Source: Fimbriimonadaceae bacterium | GTDB lineage: Bacteria > Armatimonadota > Fimbriimonadia > Fimbriimonadales > Fimbriimonadaceae | DNA length: 64,000 nt | Direction of reading: 5' to 3' | Assembly: GCA_020847855.1 (NCBI GenBank) | Contig: JADLBH010000017.1 | Span: forward strand, 1-64,000 | Part shown: in pieces, positions 33,942 through 46,312 of the stretch | Position numbering within the stretch: position 1 is the first letter of the stretch | How the letters are laid out: the number at the start of each line of letters is the position of its first letter | The notes under the pieces: generated by a model | The model's database searches: none | Seen by the model: the letters and a program-made list of their open reading frames with translations, nothing else | What the model was told of the DNA's origin: nothing | Made by a program: the position numbers and the translations under genes

Positions 33942-34466
33942 ATGTTTCGCAACCTTAGGACGATCCATCGCTGGGTTGGGCTCGCCGGTTCGTTGTGCAT
34001 GCTCGTGCTCGCGGTTTCTGGCTTCTTCCTGGCCCTCAAGTCGGAGTTCGGCTGGATGAGGCCGCCCACTCGGGAAGCGGGGGAAGTCCACTCGCTGGAA
34101 TCCTCGCTCCATCCCACCCAGGTCCTGGACGCGGCGTTCGCGGTCGGGTTGCCCCAGCTTGCGGACCTCGACGACGTGGATCGGTTCGAGTATCACCAAA
34201 AGGGGCACCTGTACAAGGTGTTGAGCAAGGATGGGTACCACGAGGTCCAGGTGGACGCGGCGGAAGGCACCGTGCTCTCCGTGGGCAAGCGGAACGACCA
34301 GTTCACCGAGGACATCCATGACCTCAGCATCCTTCATCCCGAACTGAGGAAGTTCCTCCTGCCCGTCGTGGCCGCCTGCCTCTTTACGCTCGGGGTGACG
34401 GGGGTTGTGATGTACTTTGTGCCGGTCGTGCGGCGATGGCGCTTCCGCCACCGAAACGCGACCTAG
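33942..34466 (+). CDS. PepSY-associated membrane protein
   Basis: 174-aa protein with an N-terminal membrane helix preceded by RTIHRWVGLAGS, a periplasmic PepSY domain (about 55-120, with HPTQVLDAAF and EVQVDAAEGTVLSV), and a C-terminal membrane helix with a basic end. It looks like a short PepSY_TM protein; such proteins often occur with iron or copper reductases, but no such gene is near. AGGAG lies 6 nt before the ATG, 9 bases after the dipeptidase stop, so the two are probably co-transcribed. Confidence 0.85.
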   Translation: MFRNLRTIHRWVGLAGSLCMLVLAVSGFFLALKSEFGWMRPPTREAGEVHSLESSLHPTQVLDAAFAVGLPQLADLDDVDRFEYHQKGHLYKVLSKDGYHEVQVDAAEGTVLSVGKRNDQFTEDIHDLSILHPELRKFLLPVVAACLFTLGVTGVVMYFVPVVRRWRFRHRNAT

Positions 34467-34972
34467 ACCGGGAGCCGGTACTTCTCCACGATCTCGATCG
34501 CCGCCTCTGGCCCCTGCATGCCCTTCACGTTCACCTGCTTCTCCTCCAGGAGCTTGTAGATCTCAAAGAAGTGGTGGATCTCCTTGACGGTGTGAGGGTT
34601 CAGTTCGGAGAGAGAGCTTCGCTGGCCGAACCTTGGATCCTTGAGGGCGACACAGATGAGCTTTTCGTCCGGCTTGCCACCGTCGTCCATCTCGAGCACG
34701 CCGATCGGCTTGCTCTCGATCACGCAGCCGGGGAAGGTCGGGTGCGAGACGAGGACGAGGGCGTCTATCGGGTCCCCGTCGAGATAGTTGGTCTGAGGAA
34801 GGAACCCATAGTCCCAGGGATAGAAGAGGGGGGAAAAGAGCACACGGTCGAGCCTGAGAGCCCCGAGATCTGGGTCGAACTCGTACTTGTTCGAACTGAA
34901 ACGCGGGATCTCGATCACTACGTTGAACTCGCTGGGAGCTCGGCGCCCGAGCGGGATGTTCATCAACGACAT
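34463..34972 (-). CDS. ppa: Inorganic pyrophosphatase
   Basis: 169-aa family I soluble pyrophosphatase: FNVVIEIPRFSSNKYEFD substrate-binding strand, YPWDYGFLPQT, and the metal-binding DGDPIDALV. It removes pyrophosphate from biosynthesis. TAGAGT ends 7 nt before the ATG, the leaderless pattern. The stop interlocks with the PepSY gene at CTAG. Confidence 0.95.
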   Translation of the reverse strand: MSLMNIPLGRRAPSEFNVVIEIPRFSSNKYEFDPDLGALRLDRVLFSPLFYPWDYGFLPQTNYLDGDPIDALVLVSHPTFPGCVIESKPIGVLEMDDGGKPDEKLICVALKDPRFGQRSSLSELNPHTVKEIHHFFEIYKLLEEKQVNVKGMQGPEAAIEIVEKYRLPV

Positions 34973-35022
34973 GGCTGAGACTCTACCGGCCAGGTCGCAG
35001 GTTGCGGTAGCGTTGGACCCGG

Positions 35023-35973
35023 ATGCACGTTTTTGTCCCCAAGTCGCCTCCCGAGGAGGTCGTGGCGCGGCTGGAGAGGATTCTCGGCAAAGAGAACTTG
35101 ACCATAGAAGGTGGGCCGCCCCCGGAGACGACCGTGCTCGTGGACGGGCGGCCGAGCCGGGAAACGCTCGCCTCGCTGCCGCAGATCGAGGCCGTGATCG
35201 TCCCCTTCGCCGGGGTCCCGGTCGAGACCTTGGAGACGGTTCGTGCCCAGGGAGGGATCGCGCTCTATAACCTGCACCACAACGCCGCGGCCACGGCGGA
35301 GAAGGCGATCGAGCTTCTCTTGGCGGTCGCGAAAGGCACGGTCAAGAACGACGCGCGGTTGCGCCAGAACGACTGGGGCGGGCGCTACGAGTCCGCGACC
35401 GGGGTCTCGATCTCGGGCCGTTCTGCACTCATCCTCGGCTACGGACGGATCGGGGCTCGGGTGGCGGCGGTGCTGGCTGCGATGGGCGCCACGGTGAGGG
35501 CGACGAAGCGAATCGCCCGGAGCGCCTTCGACGGCGAGGTCGAGATTTACTCCCCCACCGCGCTCGCGAACCTTCTCCCGAAGAGTCAGATCGTCATCGT
35601 GTGCGCGCCGCTGACGGCGGCGACCGAAGGCTTGCTCGGTCCGCGCGAGATCGGGATGCTTCCTGGTGACGCGATTCTCGTGAACGTGGCCCGCGGCAAG
35701 ATCGTGGACGAGGAGGCTGTCTTCCACGCGCTTCGAGACGGGAAGATTCGGGGTGCCGGGCTGGATGTCTGGTGGCAATACGGGCGCAGCGGGGAGGACA
35801 GGACGCCGCCCAGCCGCTTCGACTTCGCCTCGCTCGAGAACGTGGTCATGAGCCCGCACTGCGGCGGGTCTACCATGGACTCAGAGGCCCTGCGGTGGCA
35901 GGCCCTTGCCGACTTGTTGGAGCGGATCGCGGCTGGGAAAGCCGACCCGATTGATCTAGAAGCGGGGTACTAG
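35023..35973 (+). CDS. D-isomer-specific 2-hydroxyacid dehydrogenase
   Basis: 316-aa NAD-dependent dehydrogenase: Rossmann motif LILGYGRIGARVA, VCAPLTAATEGLL, LVNVARGKIVDEEA, and SPHCGGST with the catalytic His. The N-terminal domain is short (MHVFVPKSPPEEVV) and the enzyme differs strongly from the serA-like paralogue at 24340. Substrate unknown. TAGCGT ends 9 nt before the ATG. Three bases separate its stop from the convergent miaB stop. Confidence 0.87.
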   Translation: MHVFVPKSPPEEVVARLERILGKENLTIEGGPPPETTVLVDGRPSRETLASLPQIEAVIVPFAGVPVETLETVRAQGGIALYNLHHNAAATAEKAIELLLAVAKGTVKNDARLRQNDWGGRYESATGVSISGRSALILGYGRIGARVAAVLAAMGATVRATKRIARSAFDGEVEIYSPTALANLLPKSQIVIVCAPLTAATEGLLGPREIGMLPGDAILVNVARGKIVDEEAVFHALRDGKIRGAGLDVWWQYGRSGEDRTPPSRFDFASLENVVMSPHCGGSTMDSEALRWQALADLLERIAAGKADPIDLEAGY

Positions 35974-35976
35974 CCG

Positions 35977-37365
35977 CTAGGCAAGCTCGGCGACGAGGCC
36001 CCATCGGCGAGCCCTGGTAGCCCGGACGTGAACCGTCTTCCCTTTGAGGTCGCGACCTGCGGGGAAATGCACCATGCGAAAACAGCGGGTGTAGCCTTGC
36101 CACATCGCGGGGTCCTTGGGCGAAGGCCCTTCCGCCAGCACCTCGAACTCCCTGCCGACGAGGCCCGCGTTGATCTCGTCGGTGATCCCGTTCTGTAGGG
36201 CGATCAGGCGGTTCAGGCGATCCATCGCGACCTGCGGGTCCACCTGGGGCAATTCGGCGGCTGGGGTTCCGGGACGGGGCGAGTACCGGAACATATAAGC
36301 GCCATCGAACCGGAACCGGCGCATCGCCTCCATGGTCGCCTCGAACTCTTCGTCCGTCTCGCCAGGGAAACCGACGATGACGTCCGTGGTCAACCCGACT
36401 TCAGGCATTGCGGTGCGAAGGCTCTCGACGATCGTCGCGAAGGACTCCAAGGTGTAGACCCTTCGCATGCGGGCGAGCAAGGCATCGTGCCCGGCCTGGA
36501 GCGGGATGTGGCAATGCTCCATGACCTCGGGCACCTCGCGGATGGTTTGGATGAGGTCGGCCCTGAAGTCTCGCGGGTAAGGGGACGTGAAGCGAACCCT
36601 CTCGATCCCTTCGATCCCAGCGACCTCGCGGAGGAGGTCGGCGAACGGAACCCTTCCATCGAGGAGGTTCTTGCCATAGGAGTTCACGGTCTGGCCCAGG
36701 AGCGTCACTTCCTTCGTACCCTTCGCAGCGAGTGCGGCCACCTCATCGAGGATGTCCTGGGTCGGTCTTGAACGCTCGCGGCCACGGGTGGTCGGCACGA
36801 TGCAAAACGTGCAGAACTTGTCACACCCATATTGGATGGGCACAAACGCCTTGAGCTTGGCTTCGCGACCCAGGTGCCGCTGCGGGACATCGGTGACGAC
36901 GGCCCCTTTCCGATCCGGGAGGTCGAGCCGCAAGGAGAAGCGCTTACCTTGGAGAGCTTCCTCCACGAGGCCCGGTACCTCGGCGATGTGGGCGGTCCCC
37001 ACGACGAAGTCCACGTGCGGGTTGCGCCGACGAATCTCCTTCGCCCGCGCCTGGGCCATACACCCCGCCACCCCGATCACCATGTCAGGGCGATCCTTCT
37101 TCCTCTCGCGCAGCTCCCCGAGGAAGGAGAACGCCTTTTGCTCGGGAAGGGCCCTCACCGAGCAAGTATTGAGCACGACGACTTGGGCCTCGGCCCAGGA
37201 GCGGGCAGGCTTGAGACCGAGATCGCGAAGATAGAGCCCGATCTGTTCACTGTCCTCGACGTTCATCTGGCACCCCCATGTCTGGACGAAGAACGTCCCG
37301 GCGCGGGATTTCGGACGCGGTGAGGCGGTGAGAGAGGAAGGGCTGAGGAGCCCGTTAGGAGTCAT
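35977..37365 (-). CDS. miaB: tRNA-2-methylthio-N6-dimethylallyladenosine synthase
   Basis: 462-aa methylthiotransferase modifying A37 of tRNAs. The N-terminal UPF0004 domain has its three Cys in GCQMN, NTCSVR and GCMAQ; the radical-SAM cluster motif is YGCDKFCTFC; the C-terminal TRAM domain ends the protein. VRFTSPYPRDF and the CHIPLQAGHD loop favour MiaB over MtaB or RimO. The ATG at 37365 precedes a Ser/Pro-rich 25-residue lead. Upstream it faces the VKOR-DsbA gene divergently. Confidence 0.93.
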   Translation of the reverse strand: MTPNGLLSPSSLTASPRPKSRAGTFFVQTWGCQMNVEDSEQIGLYLRDLGLKPARSWAEAQVVVLNTCSVRALPEQKAFSFLGELRERKKDRPDMVIGVAGCMAQARAKEIRRRNPHVDFVVGTAHIAEVPGLVEEALQGKRFSLRLDLPDRKGAVVTDVPQRHLGREAKLKAFVPIQYGCDKFCTFCIVPTTRGRERSRPTQDILDEVAALAAKGTKEVTLLGQTVNSYGKNLLDGRVPFADLLREVAGIEGIERVRFTSPYPRDFRADLIQTIREVPEVMEHCHIPLQAGHDALLARMRRVYTLESFATIVESLRTAMPEVGLTTDVIVGFPGETDEEFEATMEAMRRFRFDGAYMFRYSPRPGTPAAELPQVDPQVAMDRLNRLIALQNGITDEINAGLVGREFEVLAEGPSPKDPAMWQGYTRCFRMVHFPAGRDLKGKTVHVRATRARRWGLVAELA

Positions 37366-37416
37366 CGAACCGGGACGGCAGGATACCCGCGGCTCTCGTG
37401 CCCGTATAATCCTGAT

Positions 37417-38535
37417 GTGACCACCAAGGTCTTGAACCGAGTCTCGGGCTTCCTCGCCTGGGGCGGGGTATTCGTCGCAGGCGTCCTTACCTACGCACAC
37501 TATACGAACGGTGTCCCGCCGTGCGGTACGGGTGGTGGGTGCGCCAAGGTCGCCGCCGACGAGTCATCCAGGTGGTTCGGCCAACCGGTCGCGCTCTATG
37601 GCCTTGTCGCCTATCTCTTGTTGGCCGTGCTCGCGCTGCTCCGCGAAGGGGCGGTCGGCGAGACTTGGAAGCGACTTGCCAAGGTGAGCCTATGGATGGT
37701 GGTCGGAGGCTTCGCGCTGAGCATGATGCTCATGTACACCAGCTTGGCGAAGATCAGGGCCGAGTGCCATTGGTGCATTGCCTCAGCGGCGATCATGACC
37801 GTCCTCCTCATGGTTCACGTTGCGCTCAAGGAGAAGGAGCCTCCCCAGGCGAAGGAGAGCGGGTTTGGCATCATTGCCCCCACGTTTGTCGGCGTCGTCC
37901 TGGCGGCGGCGCTGTTCGGGTTCACGGAGCCTCGGATTCGCGGTTCGGCCCAGGCGGTGAACCTTGGGCCCTATTCGGCCGAGGACCTGATCCCGCCTGC
38001 AAACCGCTTGGTCGGTTCGCCCGACGCCCCCATCACCGTGATCGAGTTTGCCGACATCAACTGCCCTGCGTGCCGTTCGTCTTTCTTGGACGCCAAGGTG
38101 ATCGTGACGAACGGCAAGGGGAAGGTACGCATGGGATTCCGGCACTATCCGCTCTACACCTTGGAAGGGCACGAGTCCAGCATCCAGGCCGCCGTGGTCT
38201 CACAGTTCGCGGCCAAGGAAGGGAAGTTCTGGGCGTTCTTGGAGAAGGCGTACGACCCTGCGAACACGGAGCGGGTGAAGACGGTCGACGGCCTGGTCTC
38301 GGTCGCCCTCGAGGTCGGGCTGGACGAGGCGGGAGTGAAGAAGGCTCTTCAGGAGGACTCTCCCGAGACCGACCAAGTGGTCGCGGACTTTGTGATGACC
38401 CAAACCCTGGGGATCAAACTGACCCCCAGCTTCATCGTGATCGCTCCCGGCACCACCCCCAAGATCGGGAACCCGGTCCAGCTTGCACGCCTCCTCGCCG
38501 AGTCGCCCTATCGGGAGATCATCAACGGGCGGTGA
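37417..38535 (+). CDS. VKOR-DsbA fusion: disulfide-forming membrane protein
   Basis: 372-aa fusion. Residues about 1-140 are a vitamin K epoxide reductase domain with four membrane helices, the loop pair in PPCGTGGGCAKV and the active CHWC in AECHWC. After a fifth helix, residues about 190-372 are a DsbA-like thioredoxin domain with CPAC (FADINCPACRSSF) and the cis-Pro loop KLTPSF. It should oxidise exported proteins and pass electrons to quinone. TATAAT ends 6 nt before the GTG start. Its stop overlaps the mnmA start (GTGA), an unusual but tight coupling. Confidence 0.92.
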   Translation: MTTKVLNRVSGFLAWGGVFVAGVLTYAHYTNGVPPCGTGGGCAKVAADESSRWFGQPVALYGLVAYLLLAVLALLREGAVGETWKRLAKVSLWMVVGGFALSMMLMYTSLAKIRAECHWCIASAAIMTVLLMVHVALKEKEPPQAKESGFGIIAPTFVGVVLAAALFGFTEPRIRGSAQAVNLGPYSAEDLIPPANRLVGSPDAPITVIEFADINCPACRSSFLDAKVIVTNGKGKVRMGFRHYPLYTLEGHESSIQAAVVSQFAAKEGKFWAFLEKAYDPANTERVKTVDGLVSVALEVGLDEAGVKKALQEDSPETDQVVADFVMTQTLGIKLTPSFIVIAPGTTPKIGNPVQLARLLAESPYREIINGR

Positions 38536-39599
38536 GGAGCAAGGGCACGGTTTGCGTCGCGATGTCAGGCGGCGTGGATAGCAGCGTGGCCGCGGCCATG
38601 CTCCTGCGGCGCGGCTACGACGTGATCGGTGTCACCTTGCAGATTTGGCAAGAGAGCCAGACGGACCCGCGCCATTCCGGATGCTGCTCCCTGGGCGCGG
38701 TCGAGGACGCCAAAGCGGTTGCCCGCGCTCTCTCGATCCCGCACTATACTTTCAACTATCAGGACTCGTTCCGCAGGGCCGTGATCCACGAGTTCGTAGA
38801 GGAGTACGCCGCGGGCCGTACGCCGAACCCTTGCGTGACGTGCAACCGTTCGGTGAAGTTTCACGAGTTGCTCGATCAAGCTCGCGAACTAGGGTGCGAC
38901 CGATTGGCCACGGGACACTATGCGAGGGTTCGGCGCTATGCCGGGCGGCACCGGCTGTTGCGGGCCCGGAACCTAGAGAAGGATCAGAGCTACGTCCTAT
39001 ACATGCTCGGCGAGGAGCAACTTTCCCGAGTTATGTTCCCGCTCGGGGAGTTGGAGAGCAAGGCTTCTACCCGGCGAATGGCGCACGAGCTTGGTTTGAT
39101 TGTGGCCGAGAAGCCAGACTCGCAGGAGATTTGCTTCGTGGGACCGGAAGGCTATCGAGGGTTCCTTCGTGCCGAGCGTCCGGGGTTGGCGCTCCCTGGT
39201 GAGATCATGGGTCCGGATGGCAAGGCGATGGGGTTGCACGGCGGGGTCGCCGATTTCACGGTCGGCCAGCGCCGGGGTCTTGGCGTTGCGACGGGCGAGC
39301 CGCTCTATGTGACGAAGATCGAGCCCGAGACGCGCAGAGTCTACGTGGGGCGCGCGGACGCCCTCTTTCAGCGCGAGGTCGTCCTCGATGACGTTGTCTG
39401 GAACTCGGATCTGCGAGACGGGTCCAGGGTGACGGCGAAGATCCGCTCCACGATGCCCGCGCAGCCGGCGCGGATTCGGCGGGGCGATCGAGTCGAGCTT
39501 CGGTTCGACCAACCTGTCCGCGCCGTGGCTCCCGGTCAGATTGCGGTAGCCTATCGCGGCGCTTCCGTGGTCGCCGGCGGACGCATCGTCTCAAGTTGA
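38532..39599 (+). CDS. mnmA: tRNA-specific 2-thiouridylase
   Basis: 355-aa enzyme that 2-thiolates U34 of tRNA(Glu/Gln/Lys). PP-loop motif AMSGGVDSSVAA, first catalytic Cys in NPCVTCN, second in SQEICFVG, and the DFTVGQRRGLG region of the C-terminal barrel. The GTG start at 38532 overlaps the upstream stop by 4 nt and gives the normal N-terminus (KGTVCVAMSGG). Confidence 0.95.
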   Translation: MRSKGTVCVAMSGGVDSSVAAAMLLRRGYDVIGVTLQIWQESQTDPRHSGCCSLGAVEDAKAVARALSIPHYTFNYQDSFRRAVIHEFVEEYAAGRTPNPCVTCNRSVKFHELLDQARELGCDRLATGHYARVRRYAGRHRLLRARNLEKDQSYVLYMLGEEQLSRVMFPLGELESKASTRRMAHELGLIVAEKPDSQEICFVGPEGYRGFLRAERPGLALPGEIMGPDGKAMGLHGGVADFTVGQRRGLGVATGEPLYVTKIEPETRRVYVGRADALFQREVVLDDVVWNSDLRDGSRVTAKIRSTMPAQPARIRRGDRVELRFDQPVRAVAPGQIAVAYRGASVVAGGRIVSS

Positions 39600-39600
39600 A

Positions 39601-39948
39601 ATGGAGATCCTGCTCGTTCTGCTCGGCGTGATGACTGCGGGGATGCTCTTCCTCGGCTTCGCCGCACTTCGGGCGGCGAGCAGCGTGAGGAAGGAGCTCT
39701 CGTCCCTGGACAAGCGGATCACCGACCTCTCCACGCAGGTGCAACAGCAGTCGGAACGCATCCATGCGGTGTCCGCGAGCTTGGACCGTCGCAAGCAAGA
39801 GCCGGTCTTCCTCGTCGCGGACGCCTTGCAGAGTTGGAAGAGCCGCGGCGTCTTGGGCACGGCGATGCTTCTCGGTGTCCGACTTTTTCGGTCATACTTG
39901 GGCAGTAGGTCGCCGCGCAAGGCATTGCCGCCCCCGAAGCGACCTTGA
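39601..39948 (+). CDS. Small membrane-anchored coiled-coil protein
   Basis: 115-aa protein: one N-terminal membrane helix (MEILLVLLGVMTAGMLFLGF), a coiled coil at about 25-60 (RKELSSLDKRITDLSTQVQQ) and a basic Pro-rich tail. It starts one base after the mnmA stop and is followed by a YtxH-like gene, so it belongs to the same transcription unit. No function known. Confidence 0.7.
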   Translation: MEILLVLLGVMTAGMLFLGFAALRAASSVRKELSSLDKRITDLSTQVQQQSERIHAVSASLDRRKQEPVFLVADALQSWKSRGVLGTAMLLGVRLFRSYLGSRSPRKALPPPKRP

Positions 39949-39959
39949 GAGAGTAGACG

Positions 39960-40190
39960 ATGAATGGAAACGACGACAAGAACGCTTTGGTGTACCTACT
40001 GGCCGGCTTTGGGCTTGGGTGCTTGATCGGCGCGATCGCAGGCCTCCTATTCGCTCCGAAGACGGGAACTGAGACTCGCGAGTTGGTCGGCTCGAGGATG
40101 AAGGACCTGAAGTCGAAGACGGAAGACTGGATCAACGAGCAGCGGGCCAAGCGAGCACCTGCCAAGAATCCAGAAGAAGTCGGCGCCTAG
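39960..40190 (+). CDS. YtxH domain protein
   Basis: 76-aa protein with one membrane helix (YLLAGFGLGCLIGAIAGLLF) followed directly by APKTGTETRE, the hallmark of YtxH proteins, and a Lys/Arg/Glu-rich tail. Family members are general stress or envelope-associated proteins of unknown action. Same operon as the genes on either side. Confidence 0.85.
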   Translation: MNGNDDKNALVYLLAGFGLGCLIGAIAGLLFAPKTGTETRELVGSRMKDLKSKTEDWINEQRAKRAPAKNPEEVGA

Positions 40191-40205
40191 TTCCCGCGGG
40201 CGGCC

Positions 40206-41381
40206 ATGGACGGCTGGAGGGCCTGGAACACCGCTTGGCGGATCCTGCTGTGGATCTCGCTGGTCATCGGTGCGCTCTGGTTCCTTTGGGCCGTCCGTGC
40301 CGTGCTGCTTCCTTTCGTGCTCGCTTTTCTTTCGGCCGTGATTGTCGAGCCGGCGGTCGAGGGGCTTACGCGTCGTCGGGTAAAGCGACCCTTCGCGGTC
40401 GTCGCGGTGACGGTTGCCTTCTTCGGCGTGTTGGGGTTGGTGGCGGCATGGCTCGCAACGCCCGTGAGCCAGCAAGTCCAGGTGGCGCAGTCCGCGATCC
40501 AACAGGCCGCGGACTCCTTCGCTTCGGGGTCTGCTGATGACTCCATGGGGCAAGTGGATGCCGTGCTGGCTCGGCTGTCGGGCTTCACGGAGCAGTTTGG
40601 GTTCGTGCTGGACCGCGAGACCATCGTGACCAAGTTCATCGAGCCCCGCCAGGAGAAGATCGGCGCTTGGCTCGAGTCTTTTGCAAACGGCCTGTTCAAC
40701 GCGGTCACGACGATGCTCTCCCAGGCTTTCGGATTGGTCTTCGTGCCGATCTTCGTCGTGATGCTCCTGATGGACCTTCACCTCTTCCGCAAACGGCTCC
40801 GGGATTGGTTCCCGCCTTCGATCCGCGAGTCTGGCATGGCCCTGATCGCGGAGGTCGGCGACGTGTTCAAGGCCTACCTTCGGGGCATCTCGATCTCGGT
40901 CACGCTCTATGTGCTCATGATGATGCTGGTGCTCGCACTCATGGGGGCGCCCTACTTCGTGCTTCTCTCGATCATCGCGGGCATCCTGTATCTCATCCCG
41001 GTGATCGGCGGGATGATCACTTCGATCCTTGTCTTTACCGTGATCGCCTTGAGCGGGCAGACCGGTTCCAGCTGGTTCGACGTGGGTTCGCCCGTGGCCT
41101 ATGGCGCGTGCGTGGTCGGTGCGCTCTTCGTGCTGGGCACTTCGTACGATATGCTCGTGAACCCGAGGATCGTGGGCAAAGCGGTGAGCCTGCACCCCTT
41201 CTTCGCGGTGTTCGTGGTCTTCTGTGGTGGTGCCCTCTTCGGTGTGCCAGGGATGATCCTGGCCGTGCCGGTGGCCGGTGCCACCAAGGTCGTGCTGGAA
41301 AAGCTCCTTCGACTCTCGACCAGCTCACAAGACCTGGTGAACCTTCCCGCGGTTCCGGGACGGCACCGGATCGCGATCTAG
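40206..41381 (+). CDS. AI-2E family transporter (PerM/YdiK-like)
   Basis: 391-aa inner-membrane protein with about eight helices in the AI-2E exporter-like arrangement. An N-terminal pair, a long loop with coiled-coil character (about 85-160), then dense helices with the family signatures YLIPVIGGMI and NPRIVGKAVSLHPF. Members export small molecules or ions (some work as Na+/H+ antiporters); the substrate cannot be told here. It ends the VKOR-mnmA operon. Confidence 0.9.
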   Translation: MDGWRAWNTAWRILLWISLVIGALWFLWAVRAVLLPFVLAFLSAVIVEPAVEGLTRRRVKRPFAVVAVTVAFFGVLGLVAAWLATPVSQQVQVAQSAIQQAADSFASGSADDSMGQVDAVLARLSGFTEQFGFVLDRETIVTKFIEPRQEKIGAWLESFANGLFNAVTTMLSQAFGLVFVPIFVVMLLMDLHLFRKRLRDWFPPSIRESGMALIAEVGDVFKAYLRGISISVTLYVLMMMLVLALMGAPYFVLLSIIAGILYLIPVIGGMITSILVFTVIALSGQTGSSWFDVGSPVAYGACVVGALFVLGTSYDMLVNPRIVGKAVSLHPFFAVFVVFCGGALFGVPGMILAVPVAGATKVVLEKLLRLSTSSQDLVNLPAVPGRHRIAI

Positions 41382-41427
41382 GCCCTCAAGGAGTAGGGAG
41401 ACCCGCGAGTTCGTCTAATCTCATTGT

Positions 41428-42408
41428 ATGAGCTTTGCGACCCTTGCCGCGCTTTGGACGACTGCCTATGCGTTCGCCCCCGGTGTGGCGCACCAATATG
41501 ACGTCAAGGTCACGTTCGACGGATTCTTGCCGGTCTTGGGAGGGAACGAAGGCAAGGCAGAGATCAAACTTGGGGTCCGCGTGGAGGGGCTCAAGGGCAT
41601 CGAAGGGACCACCGCCGCCATCAACGAGATCACGGCGTTCGAGATCTCGTTCAATGGTGCCAAGCTCCCTTTGACCGTGGACAACGTGACCGATTACTTC
41701 CCGCGCTCCACGCTCATCATTGAACCGACGGGGAAGCTCGTGAAGAACGACGCCCCGGACAAGAAGCTCCCTGTCCGCTTGCCTGGGCTGGACGTTCGCA
41801 GGCTCCCGGACATCACTTATGTCCCGATCGAGTTCGCTCGGATCAACACGAGCCCCGGCGAGTCCTGGACCTTCGAGCGGGACTTCGGCGGTACACCCAT
41901 GAAGTACGACTGCAAAGCCACGGGGGAAGAGGACGGCTTGGTCAGGATCGAAGTAGCCGTTCGGCAGGAGTACACCGTCTTGGAGAATGACTCCCTGGAA
42001 GTGGTCACCGACCGTTCCAGTGCCGTACGCGAGGTGAAGACGGTGCTGATGGGGACAGGGTTCGTCCTTTTCGACCAAGAGTTGGGGATGGCTCGAAAGG
42101 CGGTGATGTCGAACGTTGCGACGAGCGAGGCGAAAGATCTGAAGGACGGGGCCGTCACCGTTCGAAAACTCAAGACGGACTACGAGGTCGCACTGGGCTC
42201 GCCGCGCACCAAGGCGAAGACCCCTTGGTGGATCCAAGTGCGAGACACGGCGGTGCTCGCCCGAAAGAACCCGAGCACCGTCGTTGGGATGATCCAGATG
42301 GCTGCGCTTCTCGGTATGGAACGTTTGCCCAAGACCTGGGCTGCCGCGCTACGTCCCATCGAGAGCCATATCCGACAGTGGCTGCCTAGGCTCCTTTGGC
42401 AAAGGTAG
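41428..42408 (+). CDS. Conserved-looking secreted protein of unknown function
   Basis: 326-aa protein with a short signal-like N-terminus (MSFATLAALWTTAYAFAPG), then an all-beta body of alternating strands with repeated Thr/Asp turns (about 20-260) and a helical, basic C-terminus (about 275-326). No family recognised; the beta body loosely recalls other bacterial exported proteins measuring surfactant- or lipoprotein-like folds, but I cannot name it. TAATCT ends 6 nt before the ATG. It lies alone upstream of ligA. Confidence 0.6.
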   Translation: MSFATLAALWTTAYAFAPGVAHQYDVKVTFDGFLPVLGGNEGKAEIKLGVRVEGLKGIEGTTAAINEITAFEISFNGAKLPLTVDNVTDYFPRSTLIIEPTGKLVKNDAPDKKLPVRLPGLDVRRLPDITYVPIEFARINTSPGESWTFERDFGGTPMKYDCKATGEEDGLVRIEVAVRQEYTVLENDSLEVVTDRSSAVREVKTVLMGTGFVLFDQELGMARKAVMSNVATSEAKDLKDGAVTVRKLKTDYEVALGSPRTKAKTPWWIQVRDTAVLARKNPSTVVGMIQMAALLGMERLPKTWAAALRPIESHIRQWLPRLLWQR

Positions 42409-45322
<2,914 letters not shown>

Positions 45323-45326
<4 letters not shown>

Positions 45327-46177
45327 CCGGTATCACGCTGGCCGCGGCCCTGCTTGCCTGGACCCCGTTCTCGCTCATGTGCGAGCTGGACAATGTCGCC
45401 GTGAACGAGAGTTCAGGGCTCGCAGCGAGCAACCACGCCCCTGGGGTCTTCTACACGCACAACGACAGCGGGGACGGCCCGAGGTTCTTCCGGTTCCGCA
45501 AGGACGGGACCGTGGATGCGACGTTCAACCTCTCCGCCACCGCCGTAGACTGGGAAGACATGGAGTCCGCCGTTGTCGGCGGTACTCGGTTCCTGTACTT
45601 TGGAGACATCGGCGACAACGCGAGGGCGAGGGCGAAGGTCACGGTCTACCGGTGCGAGGAACCCGCGCTCACGGCGGGGTCGAGCGTGGTGGCAACGACG
45701 AAGTTCGACTTCCGGTACCCGGACGCACCTCACAACTGTGAGGCGATGTTCGTCGCCCCGGATGGAGCGGTGTGGTTCGTCACAAAAGAGTCTGGCCCGG
45801 CCAAGGTGTTTCGGGGAACGCCCTCGACGAGCGGCACTGCGACCCTGGAACCGAAGGGCACCCTCACGATCAATACCGGCGGTCTAGGGGGCCAGCTGGT
45901 CACGAGCGCAACGATCTCTCACGATGCGAGGCTGGTCGTCGTGCGGACCTACACTGGGGTGCGGTCCTACCGGGCTGGAGCAGGCCTGGAAGGGTGGTGG
46001 AACTCGCCGGAAGAATCACTGGGAAACCTGATCGAGATCCAAGGGGAGGCGGTGTGCTTCTCCCTGGACGATGGCGCCGTCCTTACCTCCAGCGAAGGCG
46101 TTCCATGCCCAATTCTCATCAGTTTGCGAAAGAATCCACGTGCGACCGGTGGTTTGAACCTAAGACCGCCCCTTTGA
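45323..46177 (+). CDS. Secreted beta-propeller-like protein
   Basis: 284-aa protein with a signal-like N-terminus (MTGITLAAALLAWTPFSLMC) and a propeller-like series of strands: ESSGLAASNHAPGVFYTHND, DWEDMES, YFGDIGDNAR, NCEAMFVAP. The SGLAASR..PG..W.HNDSG pattern and the D-W-E-D motif are seen in a family of secreted bacterial propeller proteins of unknown role. ATG overlaps the ogg stop (ATGA). Confidence 0.75.
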
Positions 46178-46214
46178 CATGGGGATAAGTGGCCTTTCGA
46201 CCCAGGCCTTTGGT

Positions 46215-46234
46215 CAGGATTCCTGCGGTTTTTT
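46215..46234 (+). terminator. Possible terminator after the ligA operon
   Basis: Short palindrome CAGGA/TCCTG (46215-46225) followed by CGG and TTTTTT (46229-46234), 38 bases past the stop of the propeller gene. The stem is short, so confidence is low. Another 78 bases without a recognised element lead to the next gene. Confidence 0.35.
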
Positions 46235-46312
46235 GCCGACCCTTGAACCGCCGAGCCGGTATACAAGCGTTCGCGGCACCCGCCGTAGCAATGCGCAACG
46301 GTTACTAGCCTT

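Noticed and set aside
46178-46312. A riboswitch before the G5/3D gene, as for c-di-AMP control of cell-wall genes
   Set aside because: The conserved ydaO or c-di-GMP core bases are not present; only a short terminator-like palindrome is seen.
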